Notes: generated by a model not told the origin, from the letters alone. Positions 1 through 9,498 are shown, numbered from the stretch's first letter. The stretch is 64,000 nt of DNA from Marinilabiliales bacterium (GCA_003512955.1 DOTG01000048.1:1-64000); one strand, 5' to 3'. Translations and numbers: made by a program.

Positions 1-322
1 ATTGGCCACAACATCCCTATATAGTTACCTTCCTTCTACCATTCAGTATATATCGGTTTTGTTTACAACTGTTTTTTTTTAATCCGATTTCCAAAGTAAT
101 TTTATTCATCAATATATCCAAGGGGGGTACACATTTTTTTATTGTTTACTGCTATTACATGTGTATAAACCTCCGTGGTCTTGCTGCTTTTGTGCCCCAA
201 CAATTATATAACCTCAGTTTTAAGGCTGGTTTCGTATTTGTTTTATTAACCGTTACCAAAATTAGCCCAATTAATGAAAAAAACAAATCCTGAAAGATAA
301 ACAGCAAATGTCGCCGGAACGG
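1..322. other. Intergenic left edge, no gene recognised
   Basis: AT-rich stretch downstream of the leftward deaminase gene. I see no gene, RNA or convincing terminator. A weak inverted repeat TACACAT/ATGTGTA with a loop of about 25 bases lies near 128-175. One plus-strand frame stays open for about 95 codons from the left edge, but its translation is rich in F, I and L and has no recognisable motif, so I do not call it. Confidence 0.5.
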
Positions 323-2653
323 TTAAGCCGGGTTGATGGTCCCCTCCATTGATTTTTCGAGTTCGCGGGCTTCTTTCAAAAATCCCTGCACGTCCATTTC
401 TTTATAGAAAAGTAAGCCATGTGTAGCCCTGATACGGGGGCTTGGGTTCTGATAAAAATAATCTTTCCCCAAAATCAGCTGAATGTCCTTTAATTGTTCC
501 ACCCAGATGTTTTTAGCTAAATCGCTGAATTTGCCATCGAGCATATAACTCGGGAAGGAGGCATCGACCTGACTAAGGTAGCAGTTGGTGAAGGAACTAT
601 CCATAACAGCCATGGCATTGAGCGAAACGGGAACTATCACGTTTGAGTCGGCGGCATGGAACTTAAACCACACGTTGCGGTATCCCCAAATCCGCAAATG
701 GGAAAGGTCGGTTTCCCCGCCCCAAAGTTTTACCGCATCGGCAATGGCCTGGAGCACTTTGTAGTGGGTGTCGGGGCCGCTGCCTTCCGGGTCGAGGGCC
801 AGGCTGATTACGGTAGGCTTTAAATCGCGGAATTGTTGCAGGATTGGCTGCACATCGCGTTCGCGGTTGGGCTGCTCGGTAAAAATATCGCCGGTATAAA
901 AGCCCAGGCGCAAGTGGTGCACATTTTTCACCTGGAATCCAAAGTGGGCCCAAACCATTTCCTCTTCAAACTCACGGATCATCCCTTTGAGTTTTTGAAT
1001 CTCAGGTGGGTTTTTCTGTCCGTCGTAACTATTCCGGAGCACGGATAAGATATCATCAATTTTATCGTGTAAATCTTCCAAATGATTGATTTGGTAAATG
1101 TAAACAATAGCGCGCACAATACGGTGGCAAAGGCCCCGCCGGCGTTCATGCGGTTCGCCCGATGCCACTTTGGTCAAATAGTGATAGACATCCTTGTCCC
1201 ATTTGTGTTTGTAGCCATCTTCGAAAAAGTCGGGATAATTCACCATCTGGATTTTTCCCAGGTTCAGGAACTTTTTGGTGTCTTTTAAGGCATCCATCAC
1301 AAATTGGTTGGTTACGGCTGTAAACCCGGAAGTCAATACCGAAAAGTGTGCATCGTTGGTTTCGTTTCGCGACAGCCGGTGCACATGCGGCAAAATACCC
1401 AGCATGATGTCGTCGTGATGTGGCCCGGTATGGTAATACATCTGGTTGTTTTCGCTTTCGCAGCCCTTCAATAGTTTAGCTTCAATGCTGGCTGTCACCT
1501 CTTTTACTGTATGCATGCCCAGGTTGGGGATGAGCCTGCAATAAGGATCGGATTTTAGATCGTCCATGGTGAGGTGATGGGCATATTTTTGGATTTTCTT
1601 GCAAAGTTCAAGTATGGCACGTTCCGTTTTCTCGTGGGTCCAAGGGCCTTGGTTGTAATAGCTGGCAACTGAATCGGTCAGTTTTACGGCGGCTCCTTTG
1701 GTTACATAAAACCGGCTATTTTTAAGTTTGCTTAGTACTGTGGCCGGAAACACGTTGCTTGGGTTGTTTTCCAGGGCATCTTTTATAACATCGGCTTTGG
1801 CCTCGCCTGCAGCAAAAATAATGGCCACCGCATCGGGGTTAAAGGCAATGGTTTCGAGGCCGATGGTAATTACCAAACGGTTTTTCGAAACTTCAATACC
1901 ACCCAAATCGCCGGCAGCCTGAGCCTGGGTCTCAAAATTGGTGGGTGTCAACCGGGTTGAGGAGAAGCGGTCGCTGCCCCGGGTATTGAAGGCAATATGG
2001 CCATCGGGGCCAATGCCTCCCAAAAAGAACCCGATACCGCCTTTTGCCCGAATTTTTGTTTCGTATCCGGTGCACCAGTCATCAATCATGAAAATGGATT
2101 TTTGCTGCATCAGTTCCTGCGAATTTTTAGCTTCACGGTACCGTAAACTCAAATCTACCTTATTGTCAGGAAAAACCTCGGAATAATGCAATCCATTGTA
2201 AAGCGGTATCTGGTCGCTATTAATGAGCAGTGCATTGGCTGGGTCGAGGCCAAAATCTTTGATATAGAAGTTGGTTACATAATGGTAGAAACTGTTGTGC
2301 TGTTTGGAACTGATGGGGTAAAACTCGTCTATCTGCACAAACGACAGATCCTTCAGCGCCGGCTTTTTTGAGAAGTTAAGGCCGTATTGTTCCCTGATTT
2401 CGACCACTTTTTTGGTAGTCCAGTTATCGAGCAGGTATTTGGTCCATTTTATAAAATATTCGGGGGTTTTACCTGTAGGCAAACTGATAACCCCGGCAGG
2501 GTTTTCGTTTACCCATTCAATAAACCGTAGTGCTGTAAAAAAACCCAGTTTCGGGAAATTATCAACGGTAATATAAGGTATGTTGCCGGTCATCTGTTTT
2601 TGACCCGACAGTTCAAAAAACTTTTGTTCAACTTTTGATTCAAAGGTGTTCAT
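323..2653 (-). CDS. nagB: Glucosamine-6-phosphate deaminase fused to a PIG-L/LmbE-like domain
   Basis: The N-terminal part (about residues 30-340) is a NagB/GlcN6P isomerase-type domain. It has the D109-E110 pair in FVQIDEF and the GIGPDGHIAF signature (D217, H219). NagB converts glucosamine-6-P to fructose-6-P and ammonia. The C-terminal part (about 400-776) has HTGPHHDDI (H412-D415), resembling the PHPDDE metal site of PIG-L/LmbE deacetylases, with the final E replaced by I. At 776 residues it is far longer than a single-domain NagB of about 265. The position equivalent to E. coli Glu148 is Thr224 (IAFNT). No separate nagA is seen in the window, so the second domain could be a deacetylase acting first; that is inference. 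It is the last gene of the leftward set, 11 bp after the permease. Confidence 0.9.
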   Translation of the reverse strand: MNTFESKVEQKFFELSGQKQMTGNIPYITVDNFPKLGFFTALRFIEWVNENPAGVISLPTGKTPEYFIKWTKYLLDNWTTKKVVEIREQYGLNFSKKPALKDLSFVQIDEFYPISSKQHNSFYHYVTNFYIKDFGLDPANALLINSDQIPLYNGLHYSEVFPDNKVDLSLRYREAKNSQELMQQKSIFMIDDWCTGYETKIRAKGGIGFFLGGIGPDGHIAFNTRGSDRFSSTRLTPTNFETQAQAAGDLGGIEVSKNRLVITIGLETIAFNPDAVAIIFAAGEAKADVIKDALENNPSNVFPATVLSKLKNSRFYVTKGAAVKLTDSVASYYNQGPWTHEKTERAILELCKKIQKYAHHLTMDDLKSDPYCRLIPNLGMHTVKEVTASIEAKLLKGCESENNQMYYHTGPHHDDIMLGILPHVHRLSRNETNDAHFSVLTSGFTAVTNQFVMDALKDTKKFLNLGKIQMVNYPDFFEDGYKHKWDKDVYHYLTKVASGEPHERRRGLCHRIVRAIVYIYQINHLEDLHDKIDDILSVLRNSYDGQKNPPEIQKLKGMIREFEEEMVWAHFGFQVKNVHHLRLGFYTGDIFTEQPNRERDVQPILQQFRDLKPTVISLALDPEGSGPDTHYKVLQAIADAVKLWGGETDLSHLRIWGYRNVWFKFHAADSNVIVPVSLNAMAVMDSSFTNCYLSQVDASFPSYMLDGKFSDLAKNIWVEQLKDIQLILGKDYFYQNPSPRIRATHGLLFYKEMDVQGFLKEARELEKSMEGTINPA

Positions 2654-2664
2654 AGCATACGATT

Positions 2665-4515
2665 TTATTTTTTTATTTTTTTACCAAATGAAGGATCTAC
2701 CTTGAGGAATGGAATGATAATGAAGCTTGGGATGGCGCAGATTAACACCCAGGTAAAGAAGTTCTGGTATCCGATGATGTCTTGCAACCATCCGCTCATC
2801 ATACCGGGGAGCATCATGCCCAGTGCCATAAACCCTGTGGTGATGGCAAAATGGGCGGTTTTATGTTTCCCGTCGGAGATATAAATCATATAGAGCATAT
2901 AGGCTGTAAAACCAAATCCATACCCGAATTGTTCTAATGCAACCGCGCCTCCTATCATCCAAAGTGAAATGGGCATGGCATGCGAAAGATAAACGAATGT
3001 TAAAATAGGTAGGTGCATAATCAGTACCATGGGCCATAACCAAAATCTCAATCCTTTTTTCGCGGCAGCTATTCCTCCTAAAATACCGCCCAATGTTAGG
3101 GCAATAATTCCAACGGTTCCGTAAACAAGTCCCACATCGCCGGTTGAAAGACCGAGCCCTCCCAATTCATTGGAGTCGAGCAGAAAGGGTGAGGCAAGTT
3201 TTAACAATTGCGATTCGGGCAACCTGTAAACCAACAAAAAGGTGAGGGTAACGCCGATTTCTTTCCTTTTGAAGAACGCTAAAAACGTCCCAAAAAATTC
3301 TTTCATCATATTTCCATGTGAGCCAACAATAGAGACATCTTCGGAGGGATAAGGAAGCACTATATAGTGATATACAAAAAAGCCAAGAAATAGGAAAGCT
3401 ATAAAAGCAAACACCATCGTCCAGGCAAAGGTAATGTTTCCCGAAAGCCCCGAAAAGGAGGCAGAAACCGGTTTATTAAGTTTGGCATCGAGCTGAAAGG
3501 CCACCCATGCCGGCGTATTCCAGTTCTTTTCGTTGAACTCGAACCTATATGACTTGGCTAACGCAATGCTTTTATTTCCTTTGGTATGGCTAATGTTTAA
3601 AATAACAGTTTCGCCCGGGGCTGGTTTTTTGCTGAGGTAGAAGTAGGTAAAACCCATATTCCCTGCGGTTTCAGAAATATTCTCTGGAGCGGTTTTTTGA
3701 AACAATGTTTTTAATTTATTTTTTAATGGGTCGGAAACATGTTTTTGCCACCATTTTTGTTTGTATGGATTGTTGGTTTTTTCTGCAGGATAAAAACCCT
3801 GCTCCACATTCCAGTTTTCAACACCATCAATCATTGTTTTGGCTTTGTTTTTATCGATCCCCTGCATACCGATTGAAATCTCGCTGTTAGTAATGAAATA
3901 CATGTTACTGGAGTCGGGCAAAGTCAATGACCTATTGTTTGGCTGAAAAAAGGCACTATCGGTTTGTTGAACCGAACTTACTGATATTTCAACAGGAGGT
4001 AACCCGGTTTTTGCCTCAAAGTATCCGGCCAGAATTACCAATACTCCTTGCCCCATAAGCATGGCCAACCGATAAAAGGTACTACGGATGCCCACATAAA
4101 ATGCCTGATTGTGTTTCGACAAACCCAACATGTAAAAACCATCGGCTGCAATATCGTGGGTAGCAGAACTAAACGCTAATAACCAGAGAAATGCCAAGGT
4201 ATATTGCATAAATTTTGAAGTAGGAATGGTAAAGGCAACACCGGCCAGGCCTACACCAATCATTAGCTGCATAAGAATAATCCACCAGCGTTTGGTTTTA
4301 AAAATATCGACAATAGGGCTCCAAAGAGGCTTGATGACCCATGGTAGATACAACCAGCTGGTGTACAACGCTATTTCGGTGTTTGAAATCCCCATCCGTT
4401 TGTAAAAGATAACAGACAAGGTCATTACAAGCACATAAGGAATTCCCTCGGCAAAATACAGCGAGGGTACCCAAAGCCAGGGGTTTTTTGAGGTAGATTT
4501 TTTTAGGTTGAGCAT
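2665..4515 (-). CDS. AmpG-like MFS permease (muropeptide importer)
   Basis: Membrane carrier of 616 residues. The opening segment, with SLYFAEGIPYVLVMTLSVIF at about residues 17-36, is typical of AmpG-type MFS proteins that import anhydro-muropeptides across the inner membrane. About six helices come first, then a soluble insert (about residues 180-350, rich in N, K and S) and then the second helix bundle. Such an insert is absent from E. coli AmpG and probably faces the periplasm. It lies between nagB and the SpoIID gene, next to murQ and an amino-sugar kinase, which supports a cell-wall sugar substrate. The exact substrate (anhydro-disaccharide, MurNAc or GlcNAc-containing) cannot be read from the sequence. 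Confidence 0.85.
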   Translation of the reverse strand: MLNLKKSTSKNPWLWVPSLYFAEGIPYVLVMTLSVIFYKRMGISNTEIALYTSWLYLPWVIKPLWSPIVDIFKTKRWWIILMQLMIGVGLAGVAFTIPTSKFMQYTLAFLWLLAFSSATHDIAADGFYMLGLSKHNQAFYVGIRSTFYRLAMLMGQGVLVILAGYFEAKTGLPPVEISVSSVQQTDSAFFQPNNRSLTLPDSSNMYFITNSEISIGMQGIDKNKAKTMIDGVENWNVEQGFYPAEKTNNPYKQKWWQKHVSDPLKNKLKTLFQKTAPENISETAGNMGFTYFYLSKKPAPGETVILNISHTKGNKSIALAKSYRFEFNEKNWNTPAWVAFQLDAKLNKPVSASFSGLSGNITFAWTMVFAFIAFLFLGFFVYHYIVLPYPSEDVSIVGSHGNMMKEFFGTFLAFFKRKEIGVTLTFLLVYRLPESQLLKLASPFLLDSNELGGLGLSTGDVGLVYGTVGIIALTLGGILGGIAAAKKGLRFWLWPMVLIMHLPILTFVYLSHAMPISLWMIGGAVALEQFGYGFGFTAYMLYMIYISDGKHKTAHFAITTGFMALGMMLPGMMSGWLQDIIGYQNFFTWVLICAIPSFIIIPFLKVDPSFGKKIKK

Positions 4516-4538
4516 TTTTAAAGTTTTTTTATTGGGTG

Positions 4539-4558
4539 AGACGTACGGCAGTGCGTCT
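4539..4558. repeat. Short REP-like hairpin followed by CT-rich tract
   Basis: AGACGTAC and GTGCGTCT pair with one G-T wobble around a GGCA loop, in the gap between the SpoIID gene and the permease. It is followed to about 4616 by a degenerate tract built from TCTC, TGTCTC and CATGTC words. A similar CT-rich tract lies at 9465-9505. The hairpin resembles dispersed GAGACG-type palindromes; dispersal could not be tested here. Confidence 0.4.
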
Positions 4559-4600
4559 TTACTATCTCATATCTCTTGTCTCAATTCTTGTGTCTCATGT

Positions 4601-5944
4601 CTAATACTCCTTCCTAATTTCTGCATTCCTAAAATAATGCATTAAAATTTCGGTGTAAGTGTATCCTTTTTCGCCCATTACGGCGGCCCCAATTTGGCAA
4701 AGGCCTACGCCATGCCCCCAACCGGCACCATGCAATGTAAATTTGCCCGGTACTTTTTCAGTAAAATCTGATTTTTCAACCGTGAATGCCGAACTATATA
4801 GATGCGACTCGCTCAACCACCGGCGGATTTCCAGTTCTTTACCCACCACCAATGTTTTTTTTGTCCCTACTATCTTTAGTTTAATCAAACGCCCTGATGC
4901 CCCTCTTTCCACAGGAATTAAATCGAGGATTTGGCCAAAACCGATGCCTGATTTCTTTAAGATCAATGCACTTAATTCATCCTGAGTATAAGTTACCTGC
5001 CACCGGTAAAAATCTTTGGCTACCAAATCGTAATTATTCAAAACCTGTGTTAAAATTTTCTCATCACTGGTATTGCAAAGGGCTTCGGGATTGGCATGTA
5101 TAAACTGTTGGGCATTTTCTTCGACGGTTAAATCCATTTGGTGTAAGGCCGTGGGTTGCAAATGATCAATTACCGCAGTTAAATAGGGATGCGGAACAGG
5201 TTCCCAGCAATTCTCGAAACGTTCGGCCACCCCGCCGCACGATTTTGAAAACCGGGCATCGCAGATCTTTTTGTCATACATCAGCACTTGGCCCATGGTT
5301 TCCTGAACTGCCTCAACCACTTTTGGGTTGTTGGCCCGGGTTATTCCCTGGTAACGCTGACAATGGTCGTCGGCGCACACATGGAATAGGGTATGATCTT
5401 CGCGGTCGTACCACCGGATGTATTCCTCATCGGTTTTATGAATTAGTTGATAAACTGTTTTTGATTGCATCAACTCTTTTTGTTTATCAATTTGAGCCAG
5501 CAGCCAGCTTCGCGAAATAATGGCATGTGCTTTTAATAATTGTAACGAGCTGGAGGCGTTCATTTCCGATGAAATGACACTAATCAGGTAATTTTCGATG
5601 GGTAAAAGATTGATGACCTGAATCCCGTCATCAAGGATTACTAATTTTAAGGCTCCCTGGAATTTCTGATCCTCTGCCTGTTCCCAATGGAAATCTATCC
5701 CAATCACCACCTCTTTAATCTCGAAATAGTCAGCCGACAGGTTGCAGGGGACCAAAGTAACTTCATTTTCAAACGCAAATAACTGGTTATTCCCCGTCAG
5801 GGTAAGTTTTCCCTTTTCAATGGTGGCCGTGAAAATACCTAACAATGGCGGTGTTATTCCAGTGATATTGAATTTTCCGGCTAAGCGGAAATCAATCCTT
5901 TTCTTTTTAATGATGCCTACATGAATAGTTGGGGATGTTTCCAT
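4601..5944 (-). CDS. SpoIID/LytB domain protein, no signal peptide
   Basis: This 447-residue protein has the SpoIID family core. One part is the region with VISSEMNASSSLQLLKAHAI, where the Glu in SEM matches the catalytic Glu of Bacillus SpoIID. The other is the C-terminal HGAGWGHGVGLCQIGA motif. SpoIID is a lytic transglycosylase acting on peptidoglycan strands that lack stem peptides. The protein starts METSPTIHVG with no signal peptide or membrane helix, so it appears cytoplasmic, which is odd for a wall hydrolase. It may act on imported denuded oligosaccharides instead (inference). The next gene upstream (GNAT) is only 9 bp away, so the two are probably cotranscribed. Confidence 0.85.
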   Translation of the reverse strand: METSPTIHVGIIKKKRIDFRLAGKFNITGITPPLLGIFTATIEKGKLTLTGNNQLFAFENEVTLVPCNLSADYFEIKEVVIGIDFHWEQAEDQKFQGALKLVILDDGIQVINLLPIENYLISVISSEMNASSSLQLLKAHAIISRSWLLAQIDKQKELMQSKTVYQLIHKTDEEYIRWYDREDHTLFHVCADDHCQRYQGITRANNPKVVEAVQETMGQVLMYDKKICDARFSKSCGGVAERFENCWEPVPHPYLTAVIDHLQPTALHQMDLTVEENAQQFIHANPEALCNTSDEKILTQVLNNYDLVAKDFYRWQVTYTQDELSALILKKSGIGFGQILDLIPVERGASGRLIKLKIVGTKKTLVVGKELEIRRWLSESHLYSSAFTVEKSDFTEKVPGKFTLHGAGWGHGVGLCQIGAAVMGEKGYTYTEILMHYFRNAEIRKEY

Positions 5945-5953
5945 AGTATTTAA

Positions 5954-6865
5954 TTATACGTTCGTAAGTTTTTTCTCAAACCTCCAGAAAACCCGGTCGA
6001 TTTTCGCGTTGGCATAATGTGAATAAAAACTGATGGGGGCTACCCAGGGGATGGTGGCTGTTTTAAGTCCTTGTTTTTTGATGTCATTCAGGCAAAGGTA
6101 GAGTAGGAGTGTTCCAATTCCCTTTCCACGCAAATCGGGATGGGTGCCCATGGGACCAAACCAACCGGTTCCCTGGTTGTTGCCATCGTAAGCAGAAAAA
6201 GCTTTAATTTTCCCCTTGTACCGGGCGATGTGGATAGACACAGGTTTTGAGCGGTAAGCCATTTCTAATTCGTTTTGCCATAAGGCCCATTCGGTTGAAA
6301 TGAATCCGAACAGTTCCGGTTTATCCTCCACTGTTGCCCGATAAATTGAAATATCCTCCTTCTTAAGCTGTTCCAGTTGTGGGGAAACTTCCCAATCACG
6401 GTCATTCAAATCAACTTGCATGTTTACCGAATCACCAAAATGGGTGAACCCCATCTTTTGTGCAAAACAGATTGCCGGCGTATAACGGGGGTCGATGCCC
6501 GGCATGTAGTAGTTTAGAGGTACATCGTAAATCCGAAAAATATTCATTCCTTCTTGAATGAATTGAGATTCCAGTGTTGAAAACAATTGTGTGGCGATCT
6601 TTTTCCGCCGTACGGAAGGTTCTACGCCCATCAGCTTAATGTATCCATAGTTGGTTCCCCGAATATTCCGGGTGACCCCGAGCATAAATCCCACTATTTG
6701 GTCATCAAGTTCGGCAATCCAGGTACGGCTGGGGTTCCAATCTGGATCGCCGTAAAGTTTTTCGCGCAAAAGAGGCCATGAAAATGAATCAAATTCATTG
6801 CTCCGGTTCATGAGCATCTGTACCCCGCTAAAATCAATATCCTGGTAATTCCGGATGTTTAACAT
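5954..6865 (-). CDS. GNAT-family N-acetyltransferase, tandem domains
   Basis: The 303-residue protein has two GNAT-like halves. The first (about 1-140) holds a VRRKKIATQLFSTLE segment matching the acetyl-CoA loop [QR]xxGxG/A of motif A. The second (about 165-300) contains DLRGKGIGTLLLYLCL, a clear acetyl-CoA pyrophosphate-binding loop. The substrate is unknown. It is packed between a SpoIID-domain gene (9 bp) and a DUF4922 gene (7 bp) in a tight leftward operon. That suggests it modifies an amino sugar or peptide derived from the cell wall, but the sequence alone does not prove this. Confidence 0.85.
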   Translation of the reverse strand: MLNIRNYQDIDFSGVQMLMNRSNEFDSFSWPLLREKLYGDPDWNPSRTWIAELDDQIVGFMLGVTRNIRGTNYGYIKLMGVEPSVRRKKIATQLFSTLESQFIQEGMNIFRIYDVPLNYYMPGIDPRYTPAICFAQKMGFTHFGDSVNMQVDLNDRDWEVSPQLEQLKKEDISIYRATVEDKPELFGFISTEWALWQNELEMAYRSKPVSIHIARYKGKIKAFSAYDGNNQGTGWFGPMGTHPDLRGKGIGTLLLYLCLNDIKKQGLKTATIPWVAPISFYSHYANAKIDRVFWRFEKKLTNV

Positions 6866-6872
6866 GATCCCT

Positions 6873-7820
6873 TCATTTTAGCGATTTTTTAATAAAACTA
6901 CACAATTCTTCAAAAGTTTCGGGTGGCAGACACACCTGATTCATGATATCTGCCACATCGGAGGCCGAAATCTTATGAAAATCTTTTTCCAACGGGGTGA
7001 TCAAGGTTCCTCCCAAATCTACTGAAGCCGGACTTAGCAGGATATTTTCGTCACCTTCGGCAAAATATTGCCAGGGGCGGTGTTTGTCGCGCGGAAAAAT
7101 GATGATACGCCATTGACCGGAAAACCAACTCAGTATATTCAGGTTGGGTTCCTCGCCAGCAACCAGGCCTTTCATAAATTGGTAAATTGGTTTAAAGCCC
7201 GATTCCAACGATAATTTATCATCTGATTCTAAAACCACCATCCGGCGCAAGCCATCGTCAATGGCCACTACCGAAATAACAGGGGTATTGAAAAGTTCTT
7301 TCCCATAGCGGTTCCGCAAGTTATCATATTCCGATTCAATGGGCAAAAACCCTAGATTCCCGGCTTGAAAATGCAGGTGATCAGGTGCCGATGCGCCACA
7401 TTTTGGGGCATTGTAAAAAACGACCAATTTGTGTAATGCCTTGCTGATATCTAAATATTGGCCAAACGAATTCCCAATTTCCTGAGGAATGTGGTTTAAA
7501 CCGGCGATGGTAAAATGTTCTTGAAAAATGGGAAAAGGGTTGCACAGAATGTCATAGGAACCTTCAAACAATACCTGGCTTTGTTCTATCGGCCTGTTCG
7601 CCTGGCATAAAAAGCAGGGCCGGGCGGCAATAGTTTCTTTATCCACTTTTGCTGCCGATGAGGTTATTCTCTTGGCATTATATTGCACCTTGAACGAAAA
7701 ACCCCCAAAAGAAAGGGTTTTTAGTAACACGTTTTTTAACCCTTCGGAGTTTTCAGCTAACAGGGGCCAGGTTTCCTTTTGTTGGATGAATAAAAGGTGT
7801 GTATGTTTTTGGTAATCCAT
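6873..7820 (-). CDS. DUF4922 protein, HIT/GalT-like nucleotidyltransferase fold
   Basis: This 315-residue protein carries ARPCFLC (a possible zinc pair of cysteines) and, further on, SAPDHLHFQAG. The latter matches the H-x-H-x-Q active-site signature of the HIT/GalT/Ap4A-phosphorylase superfamily, where the first His forms the nucleotidyl-enzyme intermediate. I recognise the family as DUF4922, common in Bacteroidota next to GT2 and SpoIID genes, with no assigned reaction that I know of. By family analogy it could transfer a nucleotide to a sugar phosphate or phosphorolyse a nucleotide sugar. The neighbouring glycosyltransferase would be a natural partner (inference). Confidence 0.8.
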   Translation of the reverse strand: MDYQKHTHLLFIQQKETWPLLAENSEGLKNVLLKTLSFGGFSFKVQYNAKRITSSAAKVDKETIAARPCFLCQANRPIEQSQVLFEGSYDILCNPFPIFQEHFTIAGLNHIPQEIGNSFGQYLDISKALHKLVVFYNAPKCGASAPDHLHFQAGNLGFLPIESEYDNLRNRYGKELFNTPVISVVAIDDGLRRMVVLESDDKLSLESGFKPIYQFMKGLVAGEEPNLNILSWFSGQWRIIIFPRDKHRPWQYFAEGDENILLSPASVDLGGTLITPLEKDFHKISASDVADIMNQVCLPPETFEELCSFIKKSLK

Positions 7821-7921
7821 TGATGTATTAATTTTTAGTGCATCTTACTATTCACTCTGGTTTTTACAGAGTTCCCGAGAAGCCGGTGCAAGCTACCGGA
7901 TGATTTGCAAGTTAAAAACAA

Positions 7922-9385
7922 CTATTTGGTTTCATTCATTCGTATCCTGGCCTTTAACTCCATTGTCCGGAGTTTATCTTTATAAAAGTTATGTTTGTTC
8001 ATGGCTTCAATGCTCAGTGAGGCATCGGAGTTTTCGTCCCAGCGCCGGCATAAATAAATTGGGTTATAAATCCGCCCAATCTGGTATTTGCGGCTGATGG
8101 CCAACCCCAGGCCATAATCTTCGCCATAACTCACATTCGGGATCTTGATGTCGCGTAAAACAGGGGTATAAAACGCCCTTGGTGCGCCCAATCCGTTAAT
8201 GCGTAGCGCGTTGTTCCTTCCGTTGTCAGGGGTCCATTCTTTGTGGTCAATCAAACCGGGAGGAATCTCTTCCAGTTTAAAGTTGGTCATTTGGTACGAA
8301 CCAACCACCATAGCGCATTTTTCTTTGTAAAAAGCATCAACCACTTGAGTCAGCGTGGTTTCGTCTTTATACAAATCGTCGCTATCCAGTTGGATGGCAA
8401 ATTTTCCACACTGTGGCGCATGGGCAGCCAGGTTCCAGCATCCGCCAATTCCTAAATCGGTTCTGTCGGGAATTATATGAATCAAGGCCGGGAATTTTGA
8501 AGCATATTGTTTGATAATTTCGGTGGTCCGGTCGGTGGAATGGTTGTCCACAATAATCAGGTTAAAAGCAAATGGAGCTTTTTGTTTCATCACCGATTCA
8601 ATGGCATCGGCAATAGTTTTTTCACGGTTCCTGACAGGAATAATAACCGAGGCTTCGACAGGAAAATCCTCTTTTCCAAATTCAACAGGAGTAAATTCAG
8701 GGTGTAGATACCCTCCGATGGCTTTCAAATGGCTGGTTGCAGCTTTTTCCATTTCAATCTGGACGTTTCGGTTTTTCGGGTTCACGTAATCGAATATCTT
8801 TTTGCCCGATTCCCGGTTATCCAATTCAGCTATTGAATACAAATATTCGGGAAGATGAAACAATTCCTGAGCTTGGCTCAGAGCCAGCCGTAACTGGTAT
8901 AACCCGGCATATTCAAATGTTTCCTCGATTTTACCGATAGCTTTTTTCAGTTCTTTGGAGTTGATGAAAAGCAACGGTCCAAAATTGAAATCATCGCGCA
9001 GGCTTCCCATTTGGTAATCAATCACCGGGTGGTTTATTGCTTTTCCATCGACCAAGTCGATGTAATCACTATAAACCATGCTGGCTCCTGTGGCATCAGC
9101 AATTGAGAGGAAACGCTCCAAAGCAAATTGGCCCAAATTGACTTCGGTTTCCCTGGTTATTAAAAGCGTGTAATCGGCGTTGGCCAATGCTGCCAATGAT
9201 TGTATAGTTTGTGTATGAAAAATATTTTTGCTTTTTATGATCCGGCATTTGCTAAAAGGTGATTTGGCCTCTTCGGGGCTGATTAAATATATAGTTTCAA
9301 CATTTGCATGCTGTTGAAGACTTTCCAACAATCCAGTCCAGACTTGGGGATTTGTATAAGGGATAAAGCAATTGATCGTTTTCAT
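7922..9385 (-). CDS. Family 2 glycosyltransferase with extra N-terminal domain
   Basis: Residues about 240-487 form a GT-A domain. It opens with ASVIIPVRNREKTI, then IIVDNHSTD and AIQLDSDDLY (a DxD-type metal site), and ends with a GEDYGLGLAISR segment typical of GT2. Residues 1-235 resemble a degenerate second GT-A fold (YLISPEEA, DYTLLITRE, MVYSDYIDL). No membrane helix is visible, so it acts on a soluble or peripheral acceptor. It sits 101 bp upstream of the DUF4922 gene, in the same direction. Acceptor and donor are unknown. It is odd to find a glycosyltransferase within an otherwise catabolic neighbourhood. Confidence 0.85.
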   Translation of the reverse strand: MKTINCFIPYTNPQVWTGLLESLQQHANVETIYLISPEEAKSPFSKCRIIKSKNIFHTQTIQSLAALANADYTLLITRETEVNLGQFALERFLSIADATGASMVYSDYIDLVDGKAINHPVIDYQMGSLRDDFNFGPLLFINSKELKKAIGKIEETFEYAGLYQLRLALSQAQELFHLPEYLYSIAELDNRESGKKIFDYVNPKNRNVQIEMEKAATSHLKAIGGYLHPEFTPVEFGKEDFPVEASVIIPVRNREKTIADAIESVMKQKAPFAFNLIIVDNHSTDRTTEIIKQYASKFPALIHIIPDRTDLGIGGCWNLAAHAPQCGKFAIQLDSDDLYKDETTLTQVVDAFYKEKCAMVVGSYQMTNFKLEEIPPGLIDHKEWTPDNGRNNALRINGLGAPRAFYTPVLRDIKIPNVSYGEDYGLGLAISRKYQIGRIYNPIYLCRRWDENSDASLSIEAMNKHNFYKDKLRTMELKARIRMNETK

Positions 9386-9498
9386 TTAATTTGATTATTT
9401 ATTTTTAAGTACGTTACTATTCTGTTTTTTCAGCGTTATCTTATTATTATCAATGTTTTCCGATCAGTCTCTGGTTTCTAATTTCTAAACTCTAGTCT

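Noticed and set aside
3..299. Plus-strand frame of about 95 codons open from the left edge
   Set aside because: Translation is dominated by F, I, L and N with no motif, and the base composition is that of AT-rich spacer DNA.
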